DNA of 64,000 bases, from contig PAAG01000059.1 in NCBI GenBank assembly GCA_002698785.1, positions 647,791 through 711,790 of the forward strand. The letters are read 5' to 3'. The notes beneath the pieces were generated by a model, which was given only the letters and a program-made list of their open reading frames with translations, searched no databases and was not told where the DNA came from. The DNA is from Verrucomicrobiales bacterium (lineage in GTDB: Bacteria > Verrucomicrobiota > Verrucomicrobiia > Verrucomicrobiales > DEV007). This document shows, piece after piece, positions 19,601 through 26,817 of this stretch (position 1 is its first letter; each line of letters opens with the position of its first letter). Both the position numbers and the translations under genes were made by a program.

Positions 19601-19907
19601 GGCAATCCGTTCTTTCATTAGCGGACGAGACCAGAGCGGACACCTCTGGGATGGACAACTCGCTCGTCTCGTCGTGAGCAAAGGTGCACTGCCAAAAGAA
19701 AAGCTCATCATCGAGAAGCCCGATGGTCGTGACCGCATCATCGACTGGAAATTCAATGGCCCGGAAGGTGCCCACCCAGAACCAAATACTGCATGGGTAA
19801 AAGAGCCTGCCAAACCATCTTCCCAGTCGAACAGTCCACTGTTCGGAGCAGTCACCGATTTCTGTCACGTACTTTTGAACTCTAACGAATTTCTTTACCT
19901 CCACTAA
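16659..19907 (+). CDS. PSD1-type planctomycete cytochrome protein (PSCyt1-DUF1549-DUF1553) with LamG-like insertion
   Basis: 1,082 residues from the ATG at 16659 inside the ATGA overlap with the FecR gene; a signal peptide ends near LLRSADVEA. The haem motif CYDCH is at residues 42-46, followed by a PSCyt1 cytochrome c domain. DUF1549/PSCyt2 follows (IYFDLHGLPPTADEANAF, ERWGQHWLDVVRYAESDGYR), then a second CAQCHDHKFDPI haem-type motif, a charged coiled-coil-like stretch at about 385-500, and DUF1553 (RVITNRIWQHHFGTGLVPTP). Residues ~800-1050 are an inserted LamG/concanavalin-like beta-sandwich, after which the usual DUF1553 end (FCHVLLNSNEFLYLH) resumes. Such proteins are exported, are paired with DUF1501 proteins and are thought to act in polysaccharide or other polymer oxidation; the reaction is not known. 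Confidence 0.93.
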   Translation: MRLKTSLTILTLALSPALLRSADVEALKFFENHVRPLLSAECYDCHGPEKEKGGLRLDHKDHILKGGGTGPAIVVGKPDDSLLVEAIRRDDPDFAMPPKKELTEEQVSTLEQWIAMGAPWPAEAADKSDLDENGFSSEDHAWWAVQPLAEVTVPDNGTEWAKNEIDHFIARKLEEKQLQPAETADSIELVRRIYFDLHGLPPTADEANAFQSAYKENPDKAISDLVDKLLDSPRYGERWGQHWLDVVRYAESDGYRADGYRPDTYRYRDYVIQSFNEDKPYTQFVKEQLAADEFAADDPDKFIATAFLRLGIYEYNQRNAEMHWDIIMTEMTNVTGEAFLGLGIGCAQCHDHKFDPILQKDHFALRAFLSSTWWPEHEVLATPEEKAEYDKQMAAWEAKAGEIQAQIDEMQKARLESAQKGSVKQFPENVQEIYWKPAEERNAYEEQIAQLVQRQVEWSQGRVDWKKTFASDKEKLAKYEDLTKKLKEFEDLKPKPLPTAFISTDTGPEAAATYIEKRGKKEEVEPAYLTLLDLPAPKIKPTEETTGRRLALANWIASEDNPLSTRVITNRIWQHHFGTGLVPTPNDFGQLGEEPSHPELLDWLTEEFIEGGWKMKPMHKLIMMSAAYRQTAKREPTSDESMTDPENRLLWRFPPRRLSAEEIRDAMLVASGELQQKEGGPAVSGSSTNRSVYVKKIRNTKDPMMGAFDMPSGFSSSPNRTETTTPTQSLLLVNGDFAMKRANAFAKSILGGKTSIDEATVREAYRAAYGREPERIEVDGALAFINNQMNAVEGPKAPAPKYPDENGLRPITQHFKAGQSLDLGEKSLWLQPGSRFERLQATELELTGDEFTIEAVANLDSIHKDASVNTLFSRWNGNHKDSGFTFGVTSEKSRYEPRNFIMQLIGDDFQGNRIYDVVASDLRFPLSKPVYIAASVKAQPAKDDVTKGSVTFYMKDLSDPKAPLQSKTVPHDIVGGLHADKAIRSFISGRDQSGHLWDGQLARLVVSKGALPKEKLIIEKPDGRDRIIDWKFNGPEGAHPEPNTAWVKEPAKPSSQSNSPLFGAVTDFCHVLLNSNEFLYLH

Positions 19908-19910
19908 GCT

Positions 19911-21341
19911 ATGCCCCCTTGCAATAGAATCGATCGCCCTGTCAATCGGCGGGAATTCCTCAACAAAGCCGGAGCCGGTTTTGGTGCCGTAGCACTGTCT
20001 GCGCTCACGGGAGAAAAGCTTCTCGCTTCTGCGGGAGGTCCTAATCCTGTTGCCGCAAAAATCCCCCATCAACTGGGTCGCGCAAAGAATGTGATCTGGC
20101 TCTTTATGGAGGGAGGCCCCAGCCATATTGATCTTTTTGATCCAAAACCCCTCTTGAACAAACTCGCAGGCCAGTCACTTCCAGATAGCTTTGAGCGGCC
20201 GGTGACCGCGATGGGCGAGGTGAATTCCCCGCTGCTTGAGTGCAAACGCGAGTGGGCACAGCACGGTGAAAGCGGCCTCTGGATCTCTGACTGGCTACCT
20301 AATCATTCTAAGATAGCCGACGAATTGTGCGTGATTCGCTCCTGCGTTTCAGATGGAATCAACCATGCCGGCGGAGTCTGCCAGATGAACACAGGTTCCG
20401 TTTTTGGTGGCCGCCCTTCTCTCGGTTCCTGGGTATCTTACGGAATCGGAACTGAGAACCAGAGTCTTCCTGGTTTTGTTGTGATCAAGGACTCAAACTC
20501 GATGGTCGTAAATGGAACGCGAGCGTGGGGATCTGGTTTCATTCCAGCTGTTCACCAGGGAGTTCTTTTCGAGAACGGAGAAGAAGCCATCAGCAACTTA
20601 AATAACCCTGCCAATGTCACTGATAAGCGTCAGTATCAAAAGCTTCAATTCCTCGAGCAAGTTAATCAACGCCACTACGATGGCCGGGAATCAAACACTG
20701 ACCTCGAAGCACGTATTCGAAGCTACGAACTCGCGTTCCGCATGCAGGCGGAAGCTCCGGAGGCAATTGATCTGGACAGCGAACCAGAGCACATCAAGGA
20801 GATGTATGGCTTGAACGACAAGGAGACTCAAACCTATGGTCGTCAATGCCTCATGGCTCGTCGCCTCGTTGAACGAGGAGTCCGCTTCATCCAACTGTAC
20901 CATGGTGCCGGTAGCAAGTGGGACAGCCACTCCAAAATGGAAGCCAACCACGGCCGCCTTTGCAACAACGTGGACGTTCCTATCGTTGGGCTCATCCAAG
21001 ACTTGAAGCAACGTGGCCTTCTCGATGAAACCTTGATCATTTGGGGCGGCGAGTTTGGCCGAACACCTATGAGTGAAAAAGGTGATGGCCGCGATCACAA
21101 CCCAACTGGTTTCACCATGTGGATGGCAGGTGGCGGCGTCAAAGGTGGGCAGACTATTGGATCAACCGATGAACTCGGCCTTTACGCTACCGAAGACAAG
21201 ATGCACGTCCACGATATACACTCGACAATCATGGCCCTGTTAGGGCTTGATCATACAGAAGTCGTTTACATGCACAAAGGGCGCCCCGAGCGGGTCGATC
21301 TGAACGAAGGCCACGTGAACAATAAGATATTCACGACCTAG
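19911..21341 (+). CDS. Tat-exported DUF1501 protein
   Basis: 476 residues. The twin-arginine signal (NRREFLNKAGAG at about residues 12-23) shows export in folded form, probably with a bound metal. DUF1501 is an alkaline-phosphatase/sulfatase-superfamily relative; conserved pieces are VIWLFMEGGPSHIDLFDPK, LWISDWLPNHSKIADELCVI and LIIWGGEFGRTPMSEKGDGR with DHNPTGFTMWMAGGGVKGG. It starts three bases after the PSD1 gene and these two families are almost always adjacent, implying joint function in the periplasm. No enzymatic activity is established for the family. Its TAG stop lies in a CTAG palindrome that is also the stop of the opposing small gene. Confidence 0.94.
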   Translation: MPPCNRIDRPVNRREFLNKAGAGFGAVALSALTGEKLLASAGGPNPVAAKIPHQLGRAKNVIWLFMEGGPSHIDLFDPKPLLNKLAGQSLPDSFERPVTAMGEVNSPLLECKREWAQHGESGLWISDWLPNHSKIADELCVIRSCVSDGINHAGGVCQMNTGSVFGGRPSLGSWVSYGIGTENQSLPGFVVIKDSNSMVVNGTRAWGSGFIPAVHQGVLFENGEEAISNLNNPANVTDKRQYQKLQFLEQVNQRHYDGRESNTDLEARIRSYELAFRMQAEAPEAIDLDSEPEHIKEMYGLNDKETQTYGRQCLMARRLVERGVRFIQLYHGAGSKWDSHSKMEANHGRLCNNVDVPIVGLIQDLKQRGLLDETLIIWGGEFGRTPMSEKGDGRDHNPTGFTMWMAGGGVKGGQTIGSTDELGLYATEDKMHVHDIHSTIMALLGLDHTEVVYMHKGRPERVDLNEGHVNNKIFTT

Positions 21342-21598
21342 GATTCCCGATTTTCTTTTGCCCAATGAAGCGCTTTCTCGAAACTACAGTTTTCGAGAAA
21401 GTGGTTGAGGCGAATGGGGATCGTTTCACGATTTGCACGATGGAAGTCCATCAGTGATTCGGAAACGTCCTGCAGCTGCTTGAGTTGCTCGTCAGGGTCG
21501 TTTTCCCTGAGATCAGCATCGCTAATGACAGCTAACCGTCGTTCCAATAAAGCGATTAGCTGATCCGTCTTTTCAATTGATAATCCTGCTCCCGACAT
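21338..21598 (-). CDS. Small hypothetical helical protein downstream of type I secretion adaptor
   Basis: 86 residues, starting MSGAGLSIEKTD. It is predicted to be all helix, acidic, with heptad-like leucines (LIALLERRLAVISDADLREN), no signal peptide and no membrane segment. I do not recognise a family. It lies 42 bases downstream of the HlyD gene on the same strand, so it may be the last gene of the exporter operon. Its stop codon lies in the same CTAG as the stop of the convergent DUF1501 gene, which leaves no room for a terminator between them. The ORF is short, but the position and the soluble, low-complexity-free product make it a plausible gene. Confidence 0.55.
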   Translation of the reverse strand: MSGAGLSIEKTDQLIALLERRLAVISDADLRENDPDEQLKQLQDVSESLMDFHRANRETIPIRLNHFLENCSFEKALHWAKENRES

Positions 21599-21640
21599 CT
21601 TTTTGCGACCAGCATAGCTGATTCGGCACAGGAACTCAAA

Positions 21641-22870
21641 TCACCGTTCTCGAAGCGAATTGAAACGCATTCTGTGAAAGGGTTTCGTCAGATACTGCAG
21701 GACCGTTCGGCGCCCGGTCAGAATATCGACCTCCACCGTCATACCTGGAAAAACCGGTAGCACCTTTCCATTTTTCTCCAGCGCGCCGCCCTCATTTCGT
21801 ACTTTGGCGATGTAGTAATGTTCTTTATCGATTTCGTCTTGAATCGTATCGGCGCTAATTGTTTCAACAGTTCCCTCCAATCCTCCGAAAAGAGAAAAAT
21901 CGTAGGCTGAGAATTTGAGTGTCGCTTTCTGTCCAGGGTGCAGGAATGCAATGTCAGAAGGGCGAATCTTGGTTTCGACGAGAAGAGTGTCGTCGATAGG
22001 AACGACGTCAACAATTGGCTCGCCAGGCTGCAGCACTCCTCCGATCGTATTTACATAGAGCTTATTCACGGTCCCCGTCACCGGCGACTTTACCAAGGTC
22101 CTCTCCACCCTGTCCTGCCTCCCCTGCAACGTCTCTTGCAACTGATCCAGTTCTGCCCTCGTCTCGTTGTAGTCCTCCATTGCTTCGCGCTGCAAACTGG
22201 ACTCGATGTCAAAAATCTCTCCCTGCAACTCGTTTACTTCACGTTCCAAACGGAGGCGGTCCACTTTCGAGATGACTCCTTTTTGGACAAGAGGAATCGT
22301 CATACTCAGTTCTTCAGAAGCCAGCTTGAGACTGCGCCTCAGGATCGAAAGTCGCTCTTGCATCTGCTGCTGACGTTTCTCAAAAAGCACCCTCTCCCGC
22401 TCTACGAGGTCTGGTCGCGTCTCCTTCATAGAAGATTCAAAGTCGATGGTATCTTGACCATCCGCTTCCGCAGCCAAGCGGACCAAACGAGCCGCCAGTG
22501 CCTGACTCTGAGCCAGATTCTCTCGATAGCTCGAAACACTCTGTGTGTCCTGAATACGGACGAGAACATCCCCTTCCTTCACACGGCTTCCCTCTTTGAT
22601 GAAGATTTCTGCTACAATTCCTCCCTCAAGATTCTGAACGCGCTGTATCGAAGACGAGGGAATCACTTTGCCCTGACCTTTTGTCACCTCATCAATTTCT
22701 GCATTCGCAGCCCAGTATACTGCCGAGGCAAAGAGTACGACGACAGCTACCAAGAGGATTGTCCCCCCGGCTTGGCGGTCTCCTTTCAGAACGGCTCTGG
22801 CATCACGGACATAATCAAGGTCCACACGTTTAACCTGGACTGATTCTTTTTCTGGAGGGCTCGCGTTCAT
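21641..22870 (-). CDS. HlyD-family type I secretion membrane fusion protein
   Basis: 409 residues from the ATG at 22870, seven bases after the stop of the ABC gene; a TTG two codons upstream is the other choice. It bridges the inner-membrane ABC exporter and the outer-membrane TolC-type channel. Layout: short cytoplasmic N-terminus, one membrane helix at about 37-57 (GGTILLVAVVVLFASAVYWA), lipoyl half-motif with GQGKVIPSSSIQRVQNLEGG and IFIKEGSRVKEGDVLVRI, long coiled coil (~110-245), second lipoyl half (LVKSPVTGTVNKLYVNTIGG) and the beta-barrel end typical of HlyD (FPGMTVEVDILTGRRTVLQY). It is coded with the ABC exporter on the minus strand and serves the giant protein encoded at 30-42 kb, judging by proximity. 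Confidence 0.95.
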   Translation of the reverse strand: MNASPPEKESVQVKRVDLDYVRDARAVLKGDRQAGGTILLVAVVVLFASAVYWAANAEIDEVTKGQGKVIPSSSIQRVQNLEGGIVAEIFIKEGSRVKEGDVLVRIQDTQSVSSYRENLAQSQALAARLVRLAAEADGQDTIDFESSMKETRPDLVERERVLFEKRQQQMQERLSILRRSLKLASEELSMTIPLVQKGVISKVDRLRLEREVNELQGEIFDIESSLQREAMEDYNETRAELDQLQETLQGRQDRVERTLVKSPVTGTVNKLYVNTIGGVLQPGEPIVDVVPIDDTLLVETKIRPSDIAFLHPGQKATLKFSAYDFSLFGGLEGTVETISADTIQDEIDKEHYYIAKVRNEGGALEKNGKVLPVFPGMTVEVDILTGRRTVLQYLTKPFHRMRFNSLRER

Positions 22871-22877
22871 AATCAAA

Positions 22878-25082
22878 TCAGTTAGGAAGGGCTACGTCTG
22901 GTGAATCTCCTGAAGGAACGGAGCCTGACATACTTCCCCTTGCCCTAGGCACTTCGGGAGGTTTAGCCGAGGTAGGCACCCGCATTACTTTCTCTTTTGG
23001 TCCATCGGCAACGACCTTTCCGTTTTCCATTACAATGACTCGATCGACCAGTGTGAGAATTGATCGCTTGTGCGTCGCGACTAACAAAGTGCGCATTGAA
23101 TCTCCATCAAGGTAACCTCTGAGCTTTTCAATCAGCCGCTTCTCACTCCCGCTATCCATTGCGCTCGTGGGTTCGTCAAAAAGCAATAATTCAGGCTCTT
23201 CTATCAAAGCTCGTGCAAGGGACACAGCTTGCTTTTGCCCCCCTGAAAGTGAGTTCCCGTTTTCAGAAACAGGCTGGTCAATACCGCGCGGCAGGGATCG
23301 AATAAACCCGGAGAGACCAGCGATATCGATCGCTTCGAGCAATTTCTGATCCTCCACCCACGGACAGCCAGCAAGGAGATTTGAACGAAGAGAGCCGTAT
23401 AAAAGTCCCGGATCCTGAGGAACGTATCCAATGTTCGCTCTCAACTCAGCGGGATCCAATTGACTCAACTCCACTCCAGAAATTGATATCGAACCATCTG
23501 TGGGACGATTGAATCCCATAAGCAGCCGTAAGAGCGAACTCTTTCCCGATCCTGTTTTGCCCAAGAGCGCTACCCGTTCTCCGGGCTGGATACGGATATT
23601 CAGTTCGTCGAGGATTAGAGCTCCCTCTTCTTCGTAGCGAAACTTCAACTGGTGTGTTTCCACAGAAGGGGAAAATTCCGGCATCGAGATATACTGCGCT
23701 CCTCGATCATGACGCTCTGGAGGTATCTCCATAATTTGGTTCAACCCAGATAGGGAGCGCAGAGAAAGCTGCATGCGTGTTAGGAGCGACGCAACAAGAG
23801 CCATCGGCCCCATTGCTCTTCCCGAGAGAATAACGCAGGCAATCATCGCCCCCATCGTCATTTCCCGGTCTCTCACAGCAAAAAAGGCAGCAATGATGAT
23901 TACAGTTGAGACCACGTGATGCAGCAGAGCTGTCATGTTCATCGCAAGATGGGAATACCCTCGTGATTCAATCTCAGATTTCGCAGAAACATGCATGACC
24001 TCTTCCATGCGCGCCTGCATTTCAGATTCACTACGAGTCGCCTTGATTCGCTCCAACCCCTGGATCCCTTCAACCAGAAGAGCCTGCCTTTGATTGGAAG
24101 ATTGGTAACTCTTCGAAACAGCTTTTCGAATAGGTAGCTGCATGATCAGCCCGATAATCAGAGCCAGGGTTAACCCAGCTACGACTGGCAGTGCGACAGT
24201 GGGGCCACCCAAAAGGTAAATCACCCCGACAAATACAAAGGTAAACGGAAGGTCGGCAATCGCAGCAATCGAAGCACTGGTGAAAAACTCTCGAAGAGCA
24301 TCATAACCCCTCGCCTGGCTAGCCAGAGATCCCGCCGAATCGGGTCGATCACCAAATCGCATTCCCAACATCCGTCCGAAGATTTCACTCCCGAGAATGA
24401 GGTCAATTCTGTGTCCTGCCCGATCTACAAAATGTGTACGAAGCGATTTAAGAATGAACTCGAATACGTATGCAATCCCCACCCCCATTGCGAGGACGAA
24501 AAGTGTATCGACTGCTTCGTTTGGAACAACCCGATCATAGACGTTCATCATGAAGATCGAAGACGCCAGAGCGAGGAAGTTGATCACTACTGTAGAGATT
24601 CCAACGCGAAAATAAAACGACCGAAATCTCCACAGAGTTCCCCAAAACCAATTCTTGCCGAGTCTCCGTGCTCGAAACTCTGAGCGTGATTCAAACTCAT
24701 AAGAGGGTTTCACGAAGATTGCTATCCCGGTGTAGACCTCGTTGAGTTCATCAGTTGTTAAGATCTCTTCTCCGCCTCCTGAACTAGGAAGGACAACTTT
24801 AAATTTATTGCGGCCTTCCTTCTCGACGAGGATTGCCACCTCGTTGTCTTCCAGTAGAAGAATCGCCGGATAAGTGGCCGGGCTGATCCTCGAAACAGAT
24901 CGGCGCACCAATTTCGACTCAAATCCAGCACGCTCTGCAGCCCGCGGGAACATTTGCGGCGAGAGTTTGCCCCCCCAGAGCGGGAGACACTGCATCACCC
25001 CCGAGCGATTGATTGGTCTGGAATGCAATTTCCCAAAAAAGAGAAGGGCTTCCAATAGTGGATCGTCGTATCTGTCCGGCAT
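22878..25082 (-). CDS. Type I secretion ABC exporter (LapB/RtxB-like, inactive C39-like domain)
   Basis: 734 residues from the ATG at 25082 (MPDRYDDPLLEALLFF); the longer frame begins in AT-rich promoter-like sequence. The N-terminal ~130 residues are a C39 peptidase-like domain without the catalytic cysteine, as in exporters of RTX proteins and giant adhesins, which do not cleave a leader. Five or six membrane helices follow (for example VVINFLALASSIFMMNVYDR), then the nucleotide-binding domain with Walker A GKTGSGKSS, signature LSGGQKQ, Walker B LLLFDEPTSAMD and the ATHK switch histidine. It powers ATP-driven export of an unfolded substrate through HlyD and TolC-type partners. The tail is rich in proline and serine. 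Divergent from the trypsin-like genes at 25254. Confidence 0.95.
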   Translation of the reverse strand: MPDRYDDPLLEALLFFGKLHSRPINRSGVMQCLPLWGGKLSPQMFPRAAERAGFESKLVRRSVSRISPATYPAILLLEDNEVAILVEKEGRNKFKVVLPSSGGGEEILTTDELNEVYTGIAIFVKPSYEFESRSEFRARRLGKNWFWGTLWRFRSFYFRVGISTVVINFLALASSIFMMNVYDRVVPNEAVDTLFVLAMGVGIAYVFEFILKSLRTHFVDRAGHRIDLILGSEIFGRMLGMRFGDRPDSAGSLASQARGYDALREFFTSASIAAIADLPFTFVFVGVIYLLGGPTVALPVVAGLTLALIIGLIMQLPIRKAVSKSYQSSNQRQALLVEGIQGLERIKATRSESEMQARMEEVMHVSAKSEIESRGYSHLAMNMTALLHHVVSTVIIIAAFFAVRDREMTMGAMIACVILSGRAMGPMALVASLLTRMQLSLRSLSGLNQIMEIPPERHDRGAQYISMPEFSPSVETHQLKFRYEEEGALILDELNIRIQPGERVALLGKTGSGKSSLLRLLMGFNRPTDGSISISGVELSQLDPAELRANIGYVPQDPGLLYGSLRSNLLAGCPWVEDQKLLEAIDIAGLSGFIRSLPRGIDQPVSENGNSLSGGQKQAVSLARALIEEPELLLFDEPTSAMDSGSEKRLIEKLRGYLDGDSMRTLLVATHKRSILTLVDRVIVMENGKVVADGPKEKVMRVPTSAKPPEVPRARGSMSGSVPSGDSPDVALPN

Positions 25083-25253
25083 TATTACTAAATTTATGAA
25101 AAATATATTAATTATCAACTAAGAATTCTAGAATAGTGAACAATAGATTATTTATATTCTTCTCATTGGATCCAAAATAATCCAAATCCCCTATCATTTA
25201 TGATAATTCGCAAAATTGATTGCAAAATTTTAGATTTCAGGTAAGAATTTTAT
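25083..25253. promoter_or_regulatory. AT-rich divergent control region between exporter and protease genes
   Basis: 171 bases, far more AT-rich than the flanking genes. It contains perfect palindromes ATTCTAGAAT (25125-25134) and TTGGATCCAA (25166-25175) and a direct repeat of GCAAAATT at 25210-25217 and 25222-25229 (12-base spacing, about one helical turn). It must hold the promoters of both the exporter operon and the trypsin-like pair. Exact promoter elements cannot be assigned by eye. Confidence 0.5.
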
Positions 25254-25940
25254 GTGAAAGTGATCTTTCAAGGCCTGCTTTTTGCCACTCTCAGTGCCGC
25301 GCTCACGAATATCCAATGCGAGGACTCCACTCGCAAAGATTGGAATTCGATGGAGCAAATGCTTGTCATCGCCTCGAAAAATCTCCCTAGAAGCTGTGTC
25401 CGTATACAAAGCAAAACGTCGGAAAGTTTGAGCAGTGGAATACTGATTGATCGAGACGGAACAATCCTGACAGTCTCTCACGCCATCGAGGCGGACCTAA
25501 GTGAAGTCACCGTGCTATTCATAGACGGAGAAAAAGGGGTAGCGTCGATAGTTTTACACGACGCCGAGAGAGATACAGCCATCCTCAAATTAAAAGGCAG
25601 CCTACCAGAGCAGGCTGTTCCTGCTGAAGTCGCGGCTCCCCAGCCCAAATCTAAGCAAAAGATGCAACCTGTGGTTGCAGTTGGCTTTGGAGGTAGTGAG
25701 CAGGCGGCAGTGCGTTTCGGGTTTGGTTATCTTGACCCAAAATCTGGGAATTGGGTCACCACCTGCCGACTTACAGCAGGCGATTCAGGTGGCGGTTTGT
25801 TCACTCTTGATGGAGAACTCCTTGCCATTCATTCTGCCACAGATGCAATACAGGCAATGCGCTCTCACCACATCGACCTGTCGCAGTTTAGCGCAGGGGA
25901 GTCGACAAACTTAGTGGACGCATCTCACTCAGTGCGATGA
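25254..25940 (+). CDS. Exported trypsin-like serine protease, complete triad
   Basis: 228 residues with a GTG start at 25254 (the nearby ATG at 25252 runs straight into a stop). The N-terminus MKVIFQGLLFATLSAALTNI is a signal peptide. The chymotrypsin/DegP-type triad is visible as H76 in TVSHAI, D107 in RDTAIL and S178 in GDSGGGL, with the family strand SSGILIDRDGTILTVSHAI. There is no PDZ domain, so it is a minimal S1 protease acting in the periplasm or outside. Its stop overlaps the start of the next trypsin-like gene (ATGA). It is divergent from the type I exporter and convergent with the glycosyltransferase gene, so it sits inside the giant-protein locus. A role in processing the giant protein is only a hypothesis. 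Confidence 0.82.
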   Translation: MKVIFQGLLFATLSAALTNIQCEDSTRKDWNSMEQMLVIASKNLPRSCVRIQSKTSESLSSGILIDRDGTILTVSHAIEADLSEVTVLFIDGEKGVASIVLHDAERDTAILKLKGSLPEQAVPAEVAAPQPKSKQKMQPVVAVGFGGSEQAAVRFGFGYLDPKSGNWVTTCRLTAGDSGGGLFTLDGELLAIHSATDAIQAMRSHHIDLSQFSAGESTNLVDASHSVR

Positions 25941-26806
25941 GTGGGATAAAAATAGATCTGGTACGCTGTATCCTTCTGGGCTGTGCTTTGTTCTCATCTT
26001 CTGCTGCACAGGATGCCCCCCTTCAGAAACAAGGTGCATCTCTCCATGAATTGGTAGCCACAGGAAGAGCCAGATTCGAAGCATCCAGTGAAATCGAACT
26101 TCGCAGAATGAAAGCAGCGTTCGAGGAGCGCGAAAAGAAGCGAAGGTTCGAGCAGAGTATCGACGAGTATCAAACCAACCTTATATTGGAATTTGGCAGA
26201 GCCATTGACGCATCGATTCGCAAACACACTGTCTCAATAACTTCAGATACTGGCGATCTCTGTTCCGGTCTCCTTACAGAGGCAGGTCTCATCGTTCCGC
26301 TACATAAGATACTGCTTGCCGATTCGCCCAAATCCCTGAAAGCAGGTGACAGGAAATTCCAAGAGGACAAATCGAAACAGCTTTTTCCGTCGGCCAATTT
26401 CATCCTCTTTCCCAGTCTTCCCTCCGACCTATCGATCCAGGAACTCGGTTCGGTCACCGTCCCTAATCCGGGAGCATTCGTCTGCACTTGGCTACCTGAT
26501 GGCAGGATCGTCACCGGAACAGTTTCAGCAAAGCAGGTCGTTTCTCCCGAACAGGAGCCTACTTCTGTCAGATCCGGTCGTGTAGCCTATTGGAAGAAAG
26601 TTGGATTCACTCCTTCTCCATTGGTTACAGAGTTAACCAATGGATTCGAATGCGATATCTCAGTGGATGAAAAAGACCTGGGTAGCCCGGTCTTTGGCCT
26701 AGATGGAAATCTAGTGGGTATCACGTCGGCTCGTCTCGATACTCATCGGACTGTTGTGATTCCTATTCGCGAATTGCAACGGGCCTCTGAACTTGCAGAA
26801 AAATAG
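25937..26806 (+). CDS. Trypsin-like exported protein, probably catalytically dead
   Basis: 289 residues. A signal peptide (LVRCILLGCALFSSSAAQ) is followed by a charged helical stretch at about 45-80 (FEEREKKRRFEQSIDEY) that its partner lacks, then a trypsin-like beta-barrel. The histidine region reads IVPLHKIL, and the serine region reads KDLGSPVFGLDGNLVGI where an active enzyme would have GDSGGP, so the nucleophile is replaced by leucine. No clear catalytic aspartate is seen. The start lies in the stop of the active protease gene (ATGA), so the two are made together. It could be a regulator, chaperone-like partner or binding subunit of the active protease. It ends 11 bases from the stop of the opposing glycosyltransferase gene. 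Confidence 0.72.
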   Translation: MSGIKIDLVRCILLGCALFSSSAAQDAPLQKQGASLHELVATGRARFEASSEIELRRMKAAFEEREKKRRFEQSIDEYQTNLILEFGRAIDASIRKHTVSITSDTGDLCSGLLTEAGLIVPLHKILLADSPKSLKAGDRKFQEDKSKQLFPSANFILFPSLPSDLSIQELGSVTVPNPGAFVCTWLPDGRIVTGTVSAKQVVSPEQEPTSVRSGRVAYWKKVGFTPSPLVTELTNGFECDISVDEKDLGSPVFGLDGNLVGITSARLDTHRTVVIPIRELQRASELAEK

Positions 26807-26817
26807 AGTTGCTGAGG

